12,073 bases of DNA from a bacterium (GCA_004563195.1 SFTJ01000083.1:1-12073); one strand, 5' to 3'. Shown: positions 1 to 6,529, counted from the first letter of the stretch. Numbers and translations are program-made. Notes: generated by a model from the sequence alone, not told the origin.

Positions 1-2064
1 GATGAGATTGAGGGCGCAATCGCAGAACTGAAATATCAGCGTGGTGAGAATTTTACCATCAAGCAGATGGAGAAAACCAGAAAATCTCTGGAAGCCAGAC
101 TGGATAAACTTCTCGCCGCCAACAGAAAGGATGATGTCATCACATTTGAACAGCTGGGTGTTGACCGGCTGTTCGTGGACGAGAGCCATGCGTTCAAAAA
201 CCTGTTCCTCTACACCAAAATGAGGAACGTGGCAGGTCTCTCCACCTCCGAAGCTCAGAAATCTTCGGATATGTTTATGAAATGCCGTTATATGGACGAG
301 ATCACCGGCGGTCGTGGCGTTATCTTCGCCACCGGCACTCCGGTCAGCAACTCCATGACCGAGCTTTACACGGTCATGCGCTATCTCCAGTACGGTACGC
401 TCCAGAAGAAAAAACTGACCCACTTCGATTCCTGGGCATCCACCTTTGGCGAGACAACGACGGCCATTGAGCTGGCTCCTGAAGGAACCGGCTACCGTGC
501 CAGAACCCGATTCGCCAAGTTCTTCAATCTTCCTGAACTGATGAATATGTTCAAGGAAGTAGCCGACATCAAGACCTCTGACCAGCTGCATCTTCCGGTT
601 CCCGAAGCGAAATTTGAGACGGTTGTGGTGCAGCCCTCTGAGTATCAGAAGGATATGGTTGCGTCCCTTTCCGAAAGAGCTGCGGATGTTCATGCCGGTA
701 TCATTGACCCGTCTGTAGACAATATGCTCAAGATTACCAGCGATGGGCGGAAGCTGGGACTGGATCAGCGGCTGATGAACCCGCTGTTGCCGGATGACCC
801 AAACAGCAAGCTCAATGCCTGTGTGGGAAATGTCCTCCGTATCTGGCAGGAAGGTCAGGCAGACAAGCTGACACAGTTATTGTTCTGCGACCTTTCGACA
901 CCAAAAAATGACGGCACATTCAATGTCTATGACGACATCAAAACCAAGCTAATTGCAAACGGTGTACCTGCCGAGGAAGTTGCCTTTATTCACGATGCGG
1001 ATACCGAAGCAAAAAAGAAAGAACTCTTTGCCAAGGTTCGTACCGGGCAGGTGCGTGTGCTGCTTGGCAGTACGCAGAAAATGGGCGCAGGAACCAATGT
1101 ACAGGACAAACTGGTAGCGGTTCACCATCTGGATGTGGGCTGGCGTCCGTCCGATATGACCCAGAGAAACGGTCGTATCATCCGTCAGGGCAACCAGAAC
1201 AAAGAGGTTCAGGTCTATCAGTATGTTACTGAAGGGACATTCGACGCATATCTGTATCAGACCCTGGAGAATAAGCAGAAATTTATCTCCCAAATCATGA
1301 CCTCCAAATCTCCGGTTCGTTCCTGTGACGATGTGGATGAGCAGGCACTTTCCTATGCGGAGATCAAAGCATTATGTGCCGGTAATCCGCTCATCAAGGA
1401 AAAGATGGACCTGGATATTGATGTGGCAAGGCTGAAAGTGCTGAAGGCCGACCACCAGAGCCAGCAGTACCGTATGGAGGATAAGCTCCTGAAATACTTC
1501 CCGGCTGAGATTGAAAAGCAGACTGGTTATATCCATGGCTTTGAAGCGGACATTAAGACCGTGGAGGCACATCCGCAGATCTCCGATGGATTCTGTGGCA
1601 TGGAAATCATGGGCAAGTATTATGCGGAAAAAGCCGATGCCGGTGAAATCATTCTTGCCGCCTGCAAGGAGACAAAGAGTGCTGAACCGGTTCCGCTGGG
1701 CAGCTACCGGGGATTCCAGATGGAACTTTCCTATGACAGCTTCCGAAGTGAGTTTGACATCGTTCTGAAAGGCTCTATGAGCCACCGTGTAGCCCTTGGC
1801 ACGGATGCCAGAGGAAATATCACCCGACTGGATAACGCACTTTCCGCCATTCCTGAGCGGTTGGAAAGAGCCAATGAACAGCTGACCAATCTCTACAATC
1901 AGCAGGAAGCGGCAAAAGCTGCGGCACTGAATATGGAAGATACGGTGGAAAACCGAGCCGAAAAAGGCGAAGCAGAACGCCCCTCTGTTCTGGCTGATCT
2001 GAAATCAAAGGCAGAGAATATCCCGCCGGCAAAACGCTCAGAGGGCTACGAGGAGGTGTTGTAA
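1..2064 (+). CDS. ICE-borne SNF2-family helicase (C-terminal part of a giant helicase/methylase protein), 5' end outside window
   Basis: The frame is open from base 1, so the 5' end lies outside the window; the ATG at 67 is internal. Visible helicase motifs: VDESHAFKN (Walker B, DEAH-like, coded near 175-200), FATGTPVSNS (motif III, near 330-350), and in the second RecA-like lobe GSTQKMGAGTNVQ (motif V, near 1060) and QRNGRIIRQGNQN (motif VI, near 1160-1200). This order is typical of the SNF2-like part of the very large helicase/N6-adenine methylase proteins (often over 2000 residues) carried by Tn1549/CTn-type ICEs; their exact role in transfer is not well established. A long, partly coiled-coil C-terminal tail follows. 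Around 1909-1926 the tail appears to lack about 25 residues present in relatives I remember, yet stays in frame. The stop TAA shares its last A with the ATG of the mobC remnant, so the two were translationally coupled. Confidence 0.9.
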   Translation, partial: DEIEGAIAELKYQRGENFTIKQMEKTRKSLEARLDKLLAANRKDDVITFEQLGVDRLFVDESHAFKNLFLYTKMRNVAGLSTSEAQKSSDMFMKCRYMDEITGGRGVIFATGTPVSNSMTELYTVMRYLQYGTLQKKKLTHFDSWASTFGETTTAIELAPEGTGYRARTRFAKFFNLPELMNMFKEVADIKTSDQLHLPVPEAKFETVVVQPSEYQKDMVASLSERAADVHAGIIDPSVDNMLKITSDGRKLGLDQRLMNPLLPDDPNSKLNACVGNVLRIWQEGQADKLTQLLFCDLSTPKNDGTFNVYDDIKTKLIANGVPAEEVAFIHDADTEAKKKELFAKVRTGQVRVLLGSTQKMGAGTNVQDKLVAVHHLDVGWRPSDMTQRNGRIIRQGNQNKEVQVYQYVTEGTFDAYLYQTLENKQKFISQIMTSKSPVRSCDDVDEQALSYAEIKALCAGNPLIKEKMDLDIDVARLKVLKADHQSQQYRMEDKLLKYFPAEIEKQTGYIHGFEADIKTVEAHPQISDGFCGMEIMGKYYAEKADAGEIILAACKETKSAEPVPLGSYRGFQMELSYDSFRSEFDIVLKGSMSHRVALGTDARGNITRLDNALSAIPERLERANEQLTNLYNQQEAAKAAALNMEDTVENRAEKGEAERPSVLADLKSKAENIPPAKRSEGYEEVL

Positions 2065-2310
2065 TGGCAAAGCGAGACCAGGATGTTCATTTCCTTGCAT
2101 CCAAGGAGGAAGTCGAGCGAATCCATCAGAAGATGGACGAGCTTGGTATCCGCAGTATGGGGGCATATCTGAGAAAAATGGCTCTGGACGGCTACAGCCA
2201 ATGAAACCGGCAGCATCTACGAAGCTGACATTAAGGACTTGCAGGAACGTCTGGAAACCATCTGGGCGGATATGAAAGAAGTCCTTGTCAGGTTGTCCTC
2301 CATTCAGTAA
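2064..2310 (+). pseudogene. mobC: mobC-like relaxosome accessory gene, broken by internal deletion and frameshift
   Basis: ATG at 2064 overlaps the helicase stop and opens a 46-codon frame (MAKRDQDVHFLASKEEVERI ... AYLRKMALDGYSQ) ending at TGA 2202-2204. Immediately after, in the +1 frame from 2200, comes NETGSIYEADIKDLQERLET and onward to ...EVLVRLSSIQ, ending at TAA 2308-2310. Together these match the two ends of MobC-type ribbon-helix-helix proteins, which assist the relaxase at oriT. The middle block, which in relatives contains a conserved NNLNQYA-like segment, is missing: about 30 codons plus a frame change. The gene should therefore not make a full MobC. The relaxase gene that normally follows is also missing. 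The two halves and the frame shift are read directly; the size of the missing block comes from memory of the family. Confidence 0.8.
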
Positions 2311-2327
2311 TCCGATAATTTGTCGGG

Positions 2328-2351
2328 AAGTCGCAGCTTCGGCTGCGGCTT
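2328..2351 (+). terminator. UUCG-capped hairpin after mobC remnant
   Basis: Stem AAGTCGCAGC / GCTGCGGCTT around a TTCG loop: 10 pairs with one G-T wobble. Only a short T run follows (TTACA), so this may be a weak terminator or an RNA-stabilising hairpin. It lies 18 nt after the mobC stop and before the cargo promoter. Confidence 0.5.
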
Positions 2352-2401
2352 TACATAGGACGAAACGGCTGTGTTTGCTGGTGGAATTATTCATATTCAT
2401 G

Positions 2402-2410
2402 TGATATAAT
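2402..2410 (+). promoter_or_regulatory. Extended -10 promoter for the YoaP-like gene
   Basis: TGATATAAT is a perfect TG-n-TATAAT extended -10 box. The -35 region (about 2382-2387, TGGAAT) is poor, as is common with extended -10 promoters. Transcription would start near 2417, which rules against the upstream ATG at 2412 and supports translation from 2469. Confidence 0.55.
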
Positions 2411-2468
2411 CATGGCAAGTAGAGAACCTGATAGTTCGACAAATTTGAATTTTACGGAGATTTATATA

Positions 2469-3239
2469 ATGGAATACATTAGAGTTACGAACGAAAATAT
2501 TGAAAAAGAGCACATCTGCTGTGCGATTTCTAATAACAATGATATTCAAGTGTCTTCAAAAAAGGCGTGGTTGTCAGAACGGTTTGAAGATGGTTTGGTT
2601 TTTCTGAAAAGTACAGAAAGAGGAAAATGTTTTATTGAATATATCCCTGCGGAAAACGCATGGAATCCGATTTTAGCAGATGGTTATATGTATATCGATT
2701 GTTTGTGGGTAGCAGGTTCATTTAAAGGTCATGGTTATTCAACTGATTTATTAGATGCTTGTATTGAGGACAGCAAAGACAAAGGGAAAAAGGGATTATG
2801 TATATTGGCATCAGCAAAGAAAAAGCCATTTTTAGCAGACCCTAAATTTTTGAAGTACAAAGGATTTAGAGTTTGCGATGAAGCAGATAATGGTATTCAG
2901 TTATGGTATTATCCATTTGATGAAAATGTGGAGTTGCCAAAGTTTAAGGAATGTGCAAAACAGCCTTATATAGAAGAAAAAGGATATGTTTTATATTACA
3001 CCAGTCAATGCCCGTTTAATGCAAAATATGTTCCTGTAATTGAAGATATTGCAAAAGAAAAATCTGTACAGTTTAAAGCAATTCATTTGCAGAGTAAAGA
3101 GGAAGCACAGAACGCTCCGACACCAATAACAACATATGCATTGTTTTTAGACGGTGACTATATCACAAATGAGCAGATGAATGACAAGAGGTTTTTGAAA
3201 TTATTGGAGAAGCAAAGTTTCAATAATACGGAGCGATGA
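2469..3239 (+). CDS. yoaP: YoaP-like GNAT acetyltransferase with C-terminal thioredoxin-like domain
   Basis: 256 residues. I chose the ATG at 2469 because it has an ACGGAG ribosome site 9 nt upstream and the expected MEYIRVT start; the in-frame ATG at 2412 adds 19 residues but sits at the predicted transcription start. Residues 1-150 are a GNAT fold with the acetyl-CoA loop at 84-95 (SFKGHGYSTDLL). Residues 165-250 resemble the YoaP-like domain, thioredoxin-like, with a single Cys in YYTSQCPF (Cys181) and a likely cis-Pro in APTPITTY (217-223). The family resembles Bacillus subtilis YoaP, whose substrate I do not know. The gene is clearly AT-richer than the flanking ICE backbone, consistent with separate acquisition. 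It is followed 78 nt later by the XRE/zinc-ribbon gene. Confidence 0.85.
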   Translation: MEYIRVTNENIEKEHICCAISNNNDIQVSSKKAWLSERFEDGLVFLKSTERGKCFIEYIPAENAWNPILADGYMYIDCLWVAGSFKGHGYSTDLLDACIEDSKDKGKKGLCILASAKKKPFLADPKFLKYKGFRVCDEADNGIQLWYYPFDENVELPKFKECAKQPYIEEKGYVLYYTSQCPFNAKYVPVIEDIAKEKSVQFKAIHLQSKEEAQNAPTPITTYALFLDGDYITNEQMNDKRFLKLLEKQSFNNTER

Positions 3240-3265
3240 ATTTGAGTATAGCAACAGCGAGTTGC

Positions 3266-3294
3266 TTTGCAGTTTGATATGTCGAGTATATAAT
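3266..3294 (+). promoter_or_regulatory. Promoter of the XRE/zinc-ribbon gene, preceded by a small inverted repeat
   Basis: -35 TTTGCA (3266-3271), 17-bp spacer, -10 TATAAT (3289-3294). A perfect inverted repeat AGCAAC-N5-GTTGCT (3250-3266) touches the -35 box and could be an operator or a weak end-of-gene hairpin for the upstream gene. Confidence 0.6.
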
Positions 3295-3316
3295 AGTTGT
3301 GGAGGTGAAAGTAATC

Positions 3317-3766
3317 ATGGAAACAAAGAGTATTATATTAGAGTTGAGAGAAAAAGCAGGCTTATCACAGGATGAGCTTGCAGAAAAAGTATATGTTACT
3401 CGTCAAGCTGTATCACGCTGGGAGAATGGAGAAACGACACCAAACACAGAAACCTTGAAGTTATTATCAAAACTGTTTGATGTTTCAATCAATACACTTT
3501 TAGGTTCTCCACGACAGCTGATTTGTCAATGTTGTGGAATGCCTTTGGAGGATTCTACCATTAGTAAAGAAACAGATGGTATTTTTAATGAAGAATACTG
3601 CAAGTGGTGCTATGTCGATGGAAAGTTTACATATAGTAGCATGGATGATTTGATTAACTTCTGTGCCGAACATATGTCAAATGAAAATTGGACTTCTGAG
3701 CAGGTACGAGTATATATGAAAGAAATGTTACCACAGCTAAACTATTGGAAACAATCAAACAAGTAA
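3317..3766 (+). CDS. XRE-family regulator fused to a zinc ribbon
   Basis: 149 residues from the ATG at 3317, which has an excellent GGAGGTG site at 3301-3307; the in-frame GTG at 3299 overlaps that site and is rejected. Residues 5-62 form a Cro/C1-type helix-turn-helix (AGLSQDELAEKVYVTRQAVS, then RWENGETTPN). Residues 70-98 hold a putative zinc-binding module with C70-x2-C73 and C95-x2-C98 (CQCCGMP ... EEYCKWCY), like the small zinc-ribbon domain often found alone or on regulators. The C-terminal 50 residues are mixed helix. It probably represses or activates its own cargo module, perhaps sensing metal or redox state; this is inference. A strong terminator follows at 3807. Confidence 0.85.
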   Translation: METKSIILELREKAGLSQDELAEKVYVTRQAVSRWENGETTPNTETLKLLSKLFDVSINTLLGSPRQLICQCCGMPLEDSTISKETDGIFNEEYCKWCYVDGKFTYSSMDDLINFCAEHMSNENWTSEQVRVYMKEMLPQLNYWKQSNK

Positions 3767-3774
3767 GGTGCAAA

Positions 3775-3795
3775 TTTCAGTTTGTCGAACTGAAA
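3775..3795. repeat. Perfect 8-bp inverted repeat
   Basis: TTTCAGTT-TGTCG-AACTGAAA, 9 nt after the XRE/zinc-ribbon stop and just before the terminator. It contains TTTGTCGAACT, the inverse of AGTTCGACAAA at 2433-2443 on the other side of the cargo module. It may be an operator, an RNA hairpin, or part of a boundary repeat. Confidence 0.55.
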
Positions 3796-3806
3796 ACGGA
3801 TTGAAC

Positions 3807-3846
3807 GGGACGCATTGGTTCATAAATAGCCAGTGCGCCCTTTTTT
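3807..3846 (+). terminator. Rho-independent terminator closing the YoaP/XRE module
   Basis: Stem arms GGGACGCATTGG (3807-3818) and CCAGTGCGCCC (3830-3840) with two bulged or mismatched positions, followed by TTTTTT (3841-3846). Confidence 0.85.
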
Positions 3847-3887
3847 ATGCTCAACGCCTTTTGGTTGTTACATAGGTGGTGACATCA

Positions 3888-3916
3888 TTGCAGTTCGTCA
3901 CTTCTCAATGTACAAT
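3888..3916 (+). promoter_or_regulatory. Promoter for the CD1845-like gene
   Basis: TTGCAG (3888-3893), 17-bp spacer, TACAAT (3911-3916). The -35 box lies within GTGAC-N13-GTCAC (3879-3901), a possible operator. AAAGGGG (3928-3934) is the ribosome site for the ATG at 3943. Confidence 0.5.
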
Positions 3917-3942
3917 ATGGTCAAAAGAAAGGGGTTGTTCCT

Positions 3943-4227
3943 ATGAAGATGATATTGAAAGTATTGGCACTGCCGTTGTTGTTCATTGTAACTGTTGCTT
4001 GTATCCTCGGAAATTTGATCACTAACATTTCCTCTTATGTGATCGCTCTATTGCTCCTGATAATTGCAGGCTGCTCCATCTACTGCATCGTAAAGGCACT
4101 GTGGACTTCCCTGGCTATCCTTGCCGGTATGGGATTAGCGGCGATCCTTATAATCTTCCTGTTGGTATGGGCAGTTGTAAAACTTGAAACTTTGGGAAAT
4201 CATATCAAGGAATTTATTTGTTATTAA
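3943..4227 (+). CDS. Small CD1845-like ICE membrane protein
   Basis: 94 residues with about three hydrophobic segments (roughly 5-27, 30-50, 53-82) and a short charged C-terminus. The MKMILKV start and overall plan resemble the CD1845 family of small membrane proteins found in Clostridia conjugative elements; the function is unknown to me and the match is from memory. The start has an AAAGGGG ribosome site. Its 3' end overlaps tail-to-tail by 14 bp with the truncated response regulator on the other strand, which marks an old junction close by. Confidence 0.7.
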   Translation: MKMILKVLALPLLFIVTVACILGNLITNISSYVIALLLLIIAGCSIYCIVKALWTSLAILAGMGLAAILIIFLLVWAVVKLETLGNHIKEFICY

Positions 4228-4588
4228 GATGGGAGAAACGGATGGACAGAGGATTTATGCGGGCCAAAAGAACCTGTGCATTGTAGGGCTTTGAAATATA
4301 ATCATCGGCACCGATATTCAAACTCATTAGCTCGTCAAAATCGCTATTTCTGCTGGTAAGCACAATGATTGGAAGATTGGATTTCTGCCGGATTTCTCTG
4401 CAAACTTGAAAACCGTCCTGATACGGCAGATTGATGTCCAAAAGAATCAAATCGGCCCCAGACGAAAGAGCCGTTTTAGCAATACAATGAAAATCACTGC
4501 TGCTGGCACATTGGTATCCGTATTTTTCAAGAAGTTGGGTAAGTTCCTCACGGATCGCTGGTTCATCCTCTATGATATATATTTTCAT
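4214..4588 (-). pseudogene. Response regulator truncated after its receiver domain
   Basis: 124 codons on the minus strand. The receiver domain is complete: acidic pocket E7-D8-E9, phospho-acceptor D51 (LLLDINLPYQDG context), T78 and K100 (SKPYN). It resembles OmpR/BceR-type regulators, which are usually about 225 residues with a C-terminal winged helix that binds DNA. After I111 (LLARI) the family match stops and 13 unrelated codons (NPLSIRF...) lead to the stop, so the DNA-binding domain and the partner kinase are missing. The ribosome site AGGGAGG is 7 nt from the ATG, inside the end of the upstream excisionase-like gene (26-bp overlap), so the pair was coupled. It may still be made as a stand-alone receiver, but is most likely a remnant. 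Confidence 0.8.
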
Positions 4589-4766
4589 TTTGTTGCCTCC
4601 CTTGCTTTGTTCTCATATCCACGGGCTTTTCCGCATCTTTTGGGATCAGCCAGATTGTAGCCATCTTCACAGCGCCGGGAATACGGCCACCGGCGCAATA
4701 ATAGTTTATCTGCCGAACAGAAACCCCCCATTTTTCACTTGCTTCTTTTAGGGTCATATAGTCCAT
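4563..4766 (-). CDS. Excisionase/MerR-like small DNA-binding protein
   Basis: 67 residues. Residues 4-50 form a winged helix-turn-helix of the MerR/excisionase type (LKEASEKWGVSVRQINYYCA, then GGRIPGAVKMATIWLIPKDA), with a basic tail. It has a strong GGAGGTG site 6 nt before the ATG. Proteins of this kind sit upstream of two-component regulator genes or act as directionality factors in Clostridia mobile elements; which role applies here is not visible. A second, truncated copy of its 5' end and leader lies at 5195-5284. Confidence 0.8.
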   Translation of the reverse strand: MDYMTLKEASEKWGVSVRQINYYCAGGRIPGAVKMATIWLIPKDAEKPVDMRTKQGRQQNENIYHRG

Positions 4767-4821
4767 CTCTGCACCTCCTGCAATCTATTCTATTATATTT
4801 CTATTGCTCGAAGAATACAAG
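4733..4821. repeat. Direct repeat copy A (leader plus 5' end of excisionase-like gene)
   Basis: About 89 bp matching copy B at 5197-5284 in the same orientation, by eye close to 80% identity. It spans codons 1 to about 12 of the minus-strand gene, its ribosome site, an AT-rich TTATTATATTT-like promoter region, and a TCGAAGAAT end. Confidence 0.8.
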
Positions 4822-4867
4822 TCTGTGACCATGCCTCAAGGGAGAAAATCGGTATAATCGTGCTGGT

Positions 4868-4912
4868 AAACCGGAATGATAAGGTTATTCCTCAAATCAA
4901 ACCGGAACGATA
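4868..4912 (+). promoter_or_regulatory. Two direct repeats, candidate operator upstream of the XRE pseudogene
   Basis: AAACCGGAATGATA (4868-4881) and AAACCGGAACGATA (4899-4912) match at 13 of 14 positions with a start-to-start distance of 31 bp, close to three helical turns. The second copy runs into TACAAT (4911-4916), a possible -10 box. This fits a cooperative binding site, perhaps for the adjacent XRE protein. Confidence 0.5.
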
Positions 4913-4932
4913 CAATATTACTGAGGTGAACG

Positions 4933-5194
4933 ATAACGCCGATTGACGATTTGACTGCTTTGGGGGAGGCACTCCGCGCAGCAAGAAAAGAAAAAAATCT
5001 GACGCAGGAACAGCTGGCTGATGAAGCCCATGTCTCTACCAAACAGATTGCCGATATTGAGAAAGCCAAGAGAAATCCTTCCTATGTGATTTTGAAAGCA
5101 TTGGCAAAGGTGGTCCATCTTTCACTGGACTCGCTTATGTTCTCAGACCTCTCGCCGGACGAAGCAGGACAGAATGAGATGAAGCTGCTGTATA
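4933..5194 (+). pseudogene. XRE-family regulator with lost start codon and truncated 3' end
   Basis: Cro/C1-type helix-turn-helix (ALRAARKEKNLTQEQLADEA, then HVSTKQIADIEKAKRNPSYV). A GAGGTGA ribosome site at 4924-4929 is followed, in frame, by ACG-ATA-ACG-CCG-ATT-GAC-GAT-TTG and no ATG; I infer the original start was the codon now ATA (4933). A TTG at 4951 could serve as a weak start without a good ribosome site. After MKLLY (codons ending 5193) the family match stops and six codons (ISHLLL) read into the antisense of the excisionase-like copy B, ending at 5214. Relatives extend by roughly 35 more residues. It is probably inactive, although the HTH itself is complete. Confidence 0.7.
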
Positions 5195-5230
5195 TTTCTC
5201 ACTTGCTTCTTTGAGTGTCATGTAATCCAT
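5195..5230 (-). pseudogene. Remnant of a second excisionase-like gene (first 12 codons)
   Basis: On the minus strand the ATG at 5230 reads MDYMTLKEASEK, identical to the start of the 4563-4766 gene, then runs into the antisense of the XRE gene (YTAASS...). The ribosome site GGAGGTG is retained. The stop of the resulting chimeric 31-codon frame is at 5135-5137. Confidence 0.75.
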
Positions 5231-5284
5231 GTTCACACCTCCGACAATCAATTTTATTATATTTCATTTTTTCGAAGAATCAAG
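5197..5284. repeat. Direct repeat copy B
   Basis: Partner of copy A (4733-4821). It keeps the leader and first 12 codons of the excisionase-like gene and ends at TTCGAAGAATCAAG. Confidence 0.8.
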
Positions 5285-5440
5285 GAACAGAATATGCGTT
5301 ATAGGATGTAGCAGCGCAGCAATATTGGGTGTGAGGACACATGAAAAAGATACTGTTGACAGCGACACCTATACATAGTGCCTGCAAAAATACTTACAGT
5401 GCCGGGCTCGATACTGTGCATAGATAGTATGGTTAAGAGA
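5285..5440. other. Intergenic scar with one 28-codon ORF
   Basis: No recognisable gene. A plus-strand mini-ORF at 5341-5427 (MKKILLTATPIHSACKNTYS...) has a GTGAGGA element upstream and a small GTGT-GAGG-ACAC inverted repeat over its start, so it could be a leader peptide; I do not recognise it and it may be chance. Confidence 0.3.
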
Positions 5441-5486
5441 GAGCCACCGCTATTGCTCCATTAGATGTGAGTGATAGTCGTGGCTC
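5441..5486 (-). terminator. Probable terminator of the minus-strand SLOG/membrane-protein operon
   Basis: GAGCCAC (5441-5447) pairs with GTGGCTC (5480-5486), extended inward past a 2x2 internal loop by CTAT/ATAG, with a loop of about 20 nt. On the minus strand a TCTCTCTT run follows. It lies 9 bp after the stop of the 5495-6016 gene. Confidence 0.45.
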
Positions 5487-5494
5487 ATTAACAT

Positions 5495-6016
5495 TTATTC
5501 TTCATCTACAAGTTCGGAACTTTCTGCCATTTTGATAATCTCTGAATCATCAATTTTGCTTGGAGTGTATTCCAGAACATAAGTAACTTCTGGAGAATAC
5601 GTCCAGCACAGAAATGCCGTGTCGTCCTTCTTATATAGAGCACCGGGCCAGTCCTGAATCATCATTTCCTCACAGCTGTCCATACTGTCAACCGGGAAAA
5701 GCGCTCCCAGGGCTTCCGTATGTAATCCGGTGATTTCTGCCGGGTCTCCCTCGTAAAAGGTGGTTTTAAGGATACGGTAGTAAATGTTATTATCCTTGTC
5801 GTTTTGATCTCCGTAGGTAAGTGTGACTGCGAGTTCTGTTTTGGAGACCTTCTTTACATCTTCTCCAAGAACTTCTTCTGCGCTCTTTTCAAAACGGTCA
5901 GCAAATTTATCGAAGTCCATTTCCTTTTTCTGATGTGAAGCCACAGCAATTATGATTCCAACTGCCACAACAATAATAACGGCAAATAGAATGGCTATTC
6001 GTTTCTTTTTATTCAT
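5495..6016 (-). CDS. Membrane-anchored protein of unknown function
   Basis: 173 residues from the ATG at 6016, chosen over one 12 codons upstream because it has a GGAAAGGAAG ribosome site and begins with the basic MNKKKR typical of a signal anchor. Residues 7-27 (IAILFAVIIVVAVGIIIAVA) form one membrane segment; there is no lipobox Cys. The remaining 145 residues are acidic and soluble, presumably outside the membrane, with a mixed strand/helix pattern and aromatic stretches (NIYYRILKTTFYEG; FLCWTYSPEVTYVLEYTPSK). I do not recognise the family. It lies 32 bp after the SLOG gene and is probably co-transcribed with it. Confidence 0.75.
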   Translation of the reverse strand: MNKKKRIAILFAVIIVVAVGIIIAVASHQKKEMDFDKFADRFEKSAEEVLGEDVKKVSKTELAVTLTYGDQNDKDNNIYYRILKTTFYEGDPAEITGLHTEALGALFPVDSMDSCEEMMIQDWPGALYKKDDTAFLCWTYSPEVTYVLEYTPSKIDDSEIIKMAESSELVDEE

Positions 6017-6048
6017 GTTCTTCCTTTCCGAGAAAAATAAAGCGAAAG

Positions 6049-6522
6049 TCAACGAGGTACATCTGGCAGATTCATGATCTTTGCCCCTGCCTTTTTTGCA
6101 TACTGCATCGTCTGATAAGCTCCGCCAGAATTGTGTTCTACGCAGAAAATAACCAAATCCGAACAGTCAACCATGGACCGATTTCTGACTTGATGGGCGG
6201 ACTTGAAATGCTTTTCTGCGGATTCGAGACAGATTTCAATTTCATCATAATACTCATGAAATGACTGCTCATTGTTCCGGTATTCTGCCGTCATATATGG
6301 CAGTACAAGAACGAGAGAACTGTTGTCATCCCGGATGGTTCGCTTGCATCTGCGAACCGTTGATGAAACAAGCTGATCTAATTCTCCGTCTCGCCCTACA
6401 AGGAACTCGACGTATTCTTTGGTATGAAGCAGCTCACGGATGATTGCTTCCAACTGCTGTTCAATCACAAACGGATCATCAACTTCTCTGTGTCCAAAGA
6501 AGCTGACAGCGAATAAATTCAT
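6049..6522 (-). CDS. SLOG-fold (YpsA/DUF1273-like) protein
   Basis: 157 residues. Conserved features of the SLOG/YpsA group: an N-terminal strand followed by GHR (10-12), the loop GRDGELD (43-49), RNRSMVDCSDLVIF (113-126) and NSGGAYQT (131-138) followed by YAKKAGAKIMNL. SLOG proteins have a Rossmann-like fold that binds nucleotides or related ligands, and several are sensors or nucleotide-processing parts of defence and stress systems; which activity this one has cannot be told. It is first in the minus-strand operon with the membrane-anchored protein. Its ribosome site AAAGGAGAG sits in a small hairpin, and a palindrome covers its -10 box. Confidence 0.8.
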   Translation of the reverse strand: MNLFAVSFFGHREVDDPFVIEQQLEAIIRELLHTKEYVEFLVGRDGELDQLVSSTVRRCKRTIRDDNSSLVLVLPYMTAEYRNNEQSFHEYYDEIEICLESAEKHFKSAHQVRNRSMVDCSDLVIFCVEHNSGGAYQTMQYAKKAGAKIMNLPDVPR

Positions 6523-6529
6523 AAAAATC

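Noticed and set aside
949..1293. Long minus-strand frame opposite the helicase
   Set aside because: Shadow of a well-supported coding frame; no ribosome site or recognisable motif.
1372..1785. 137-codon minus-strand frame opposite the helicase
   Set aside because: Antisense shadow with no independent support.
2038..2400. Minus-strand 120-codon frame over the mobC remnant
   Set aside because: The plus-strand reading matches MobC in two halves; the minus frame has no match or ribosome site.
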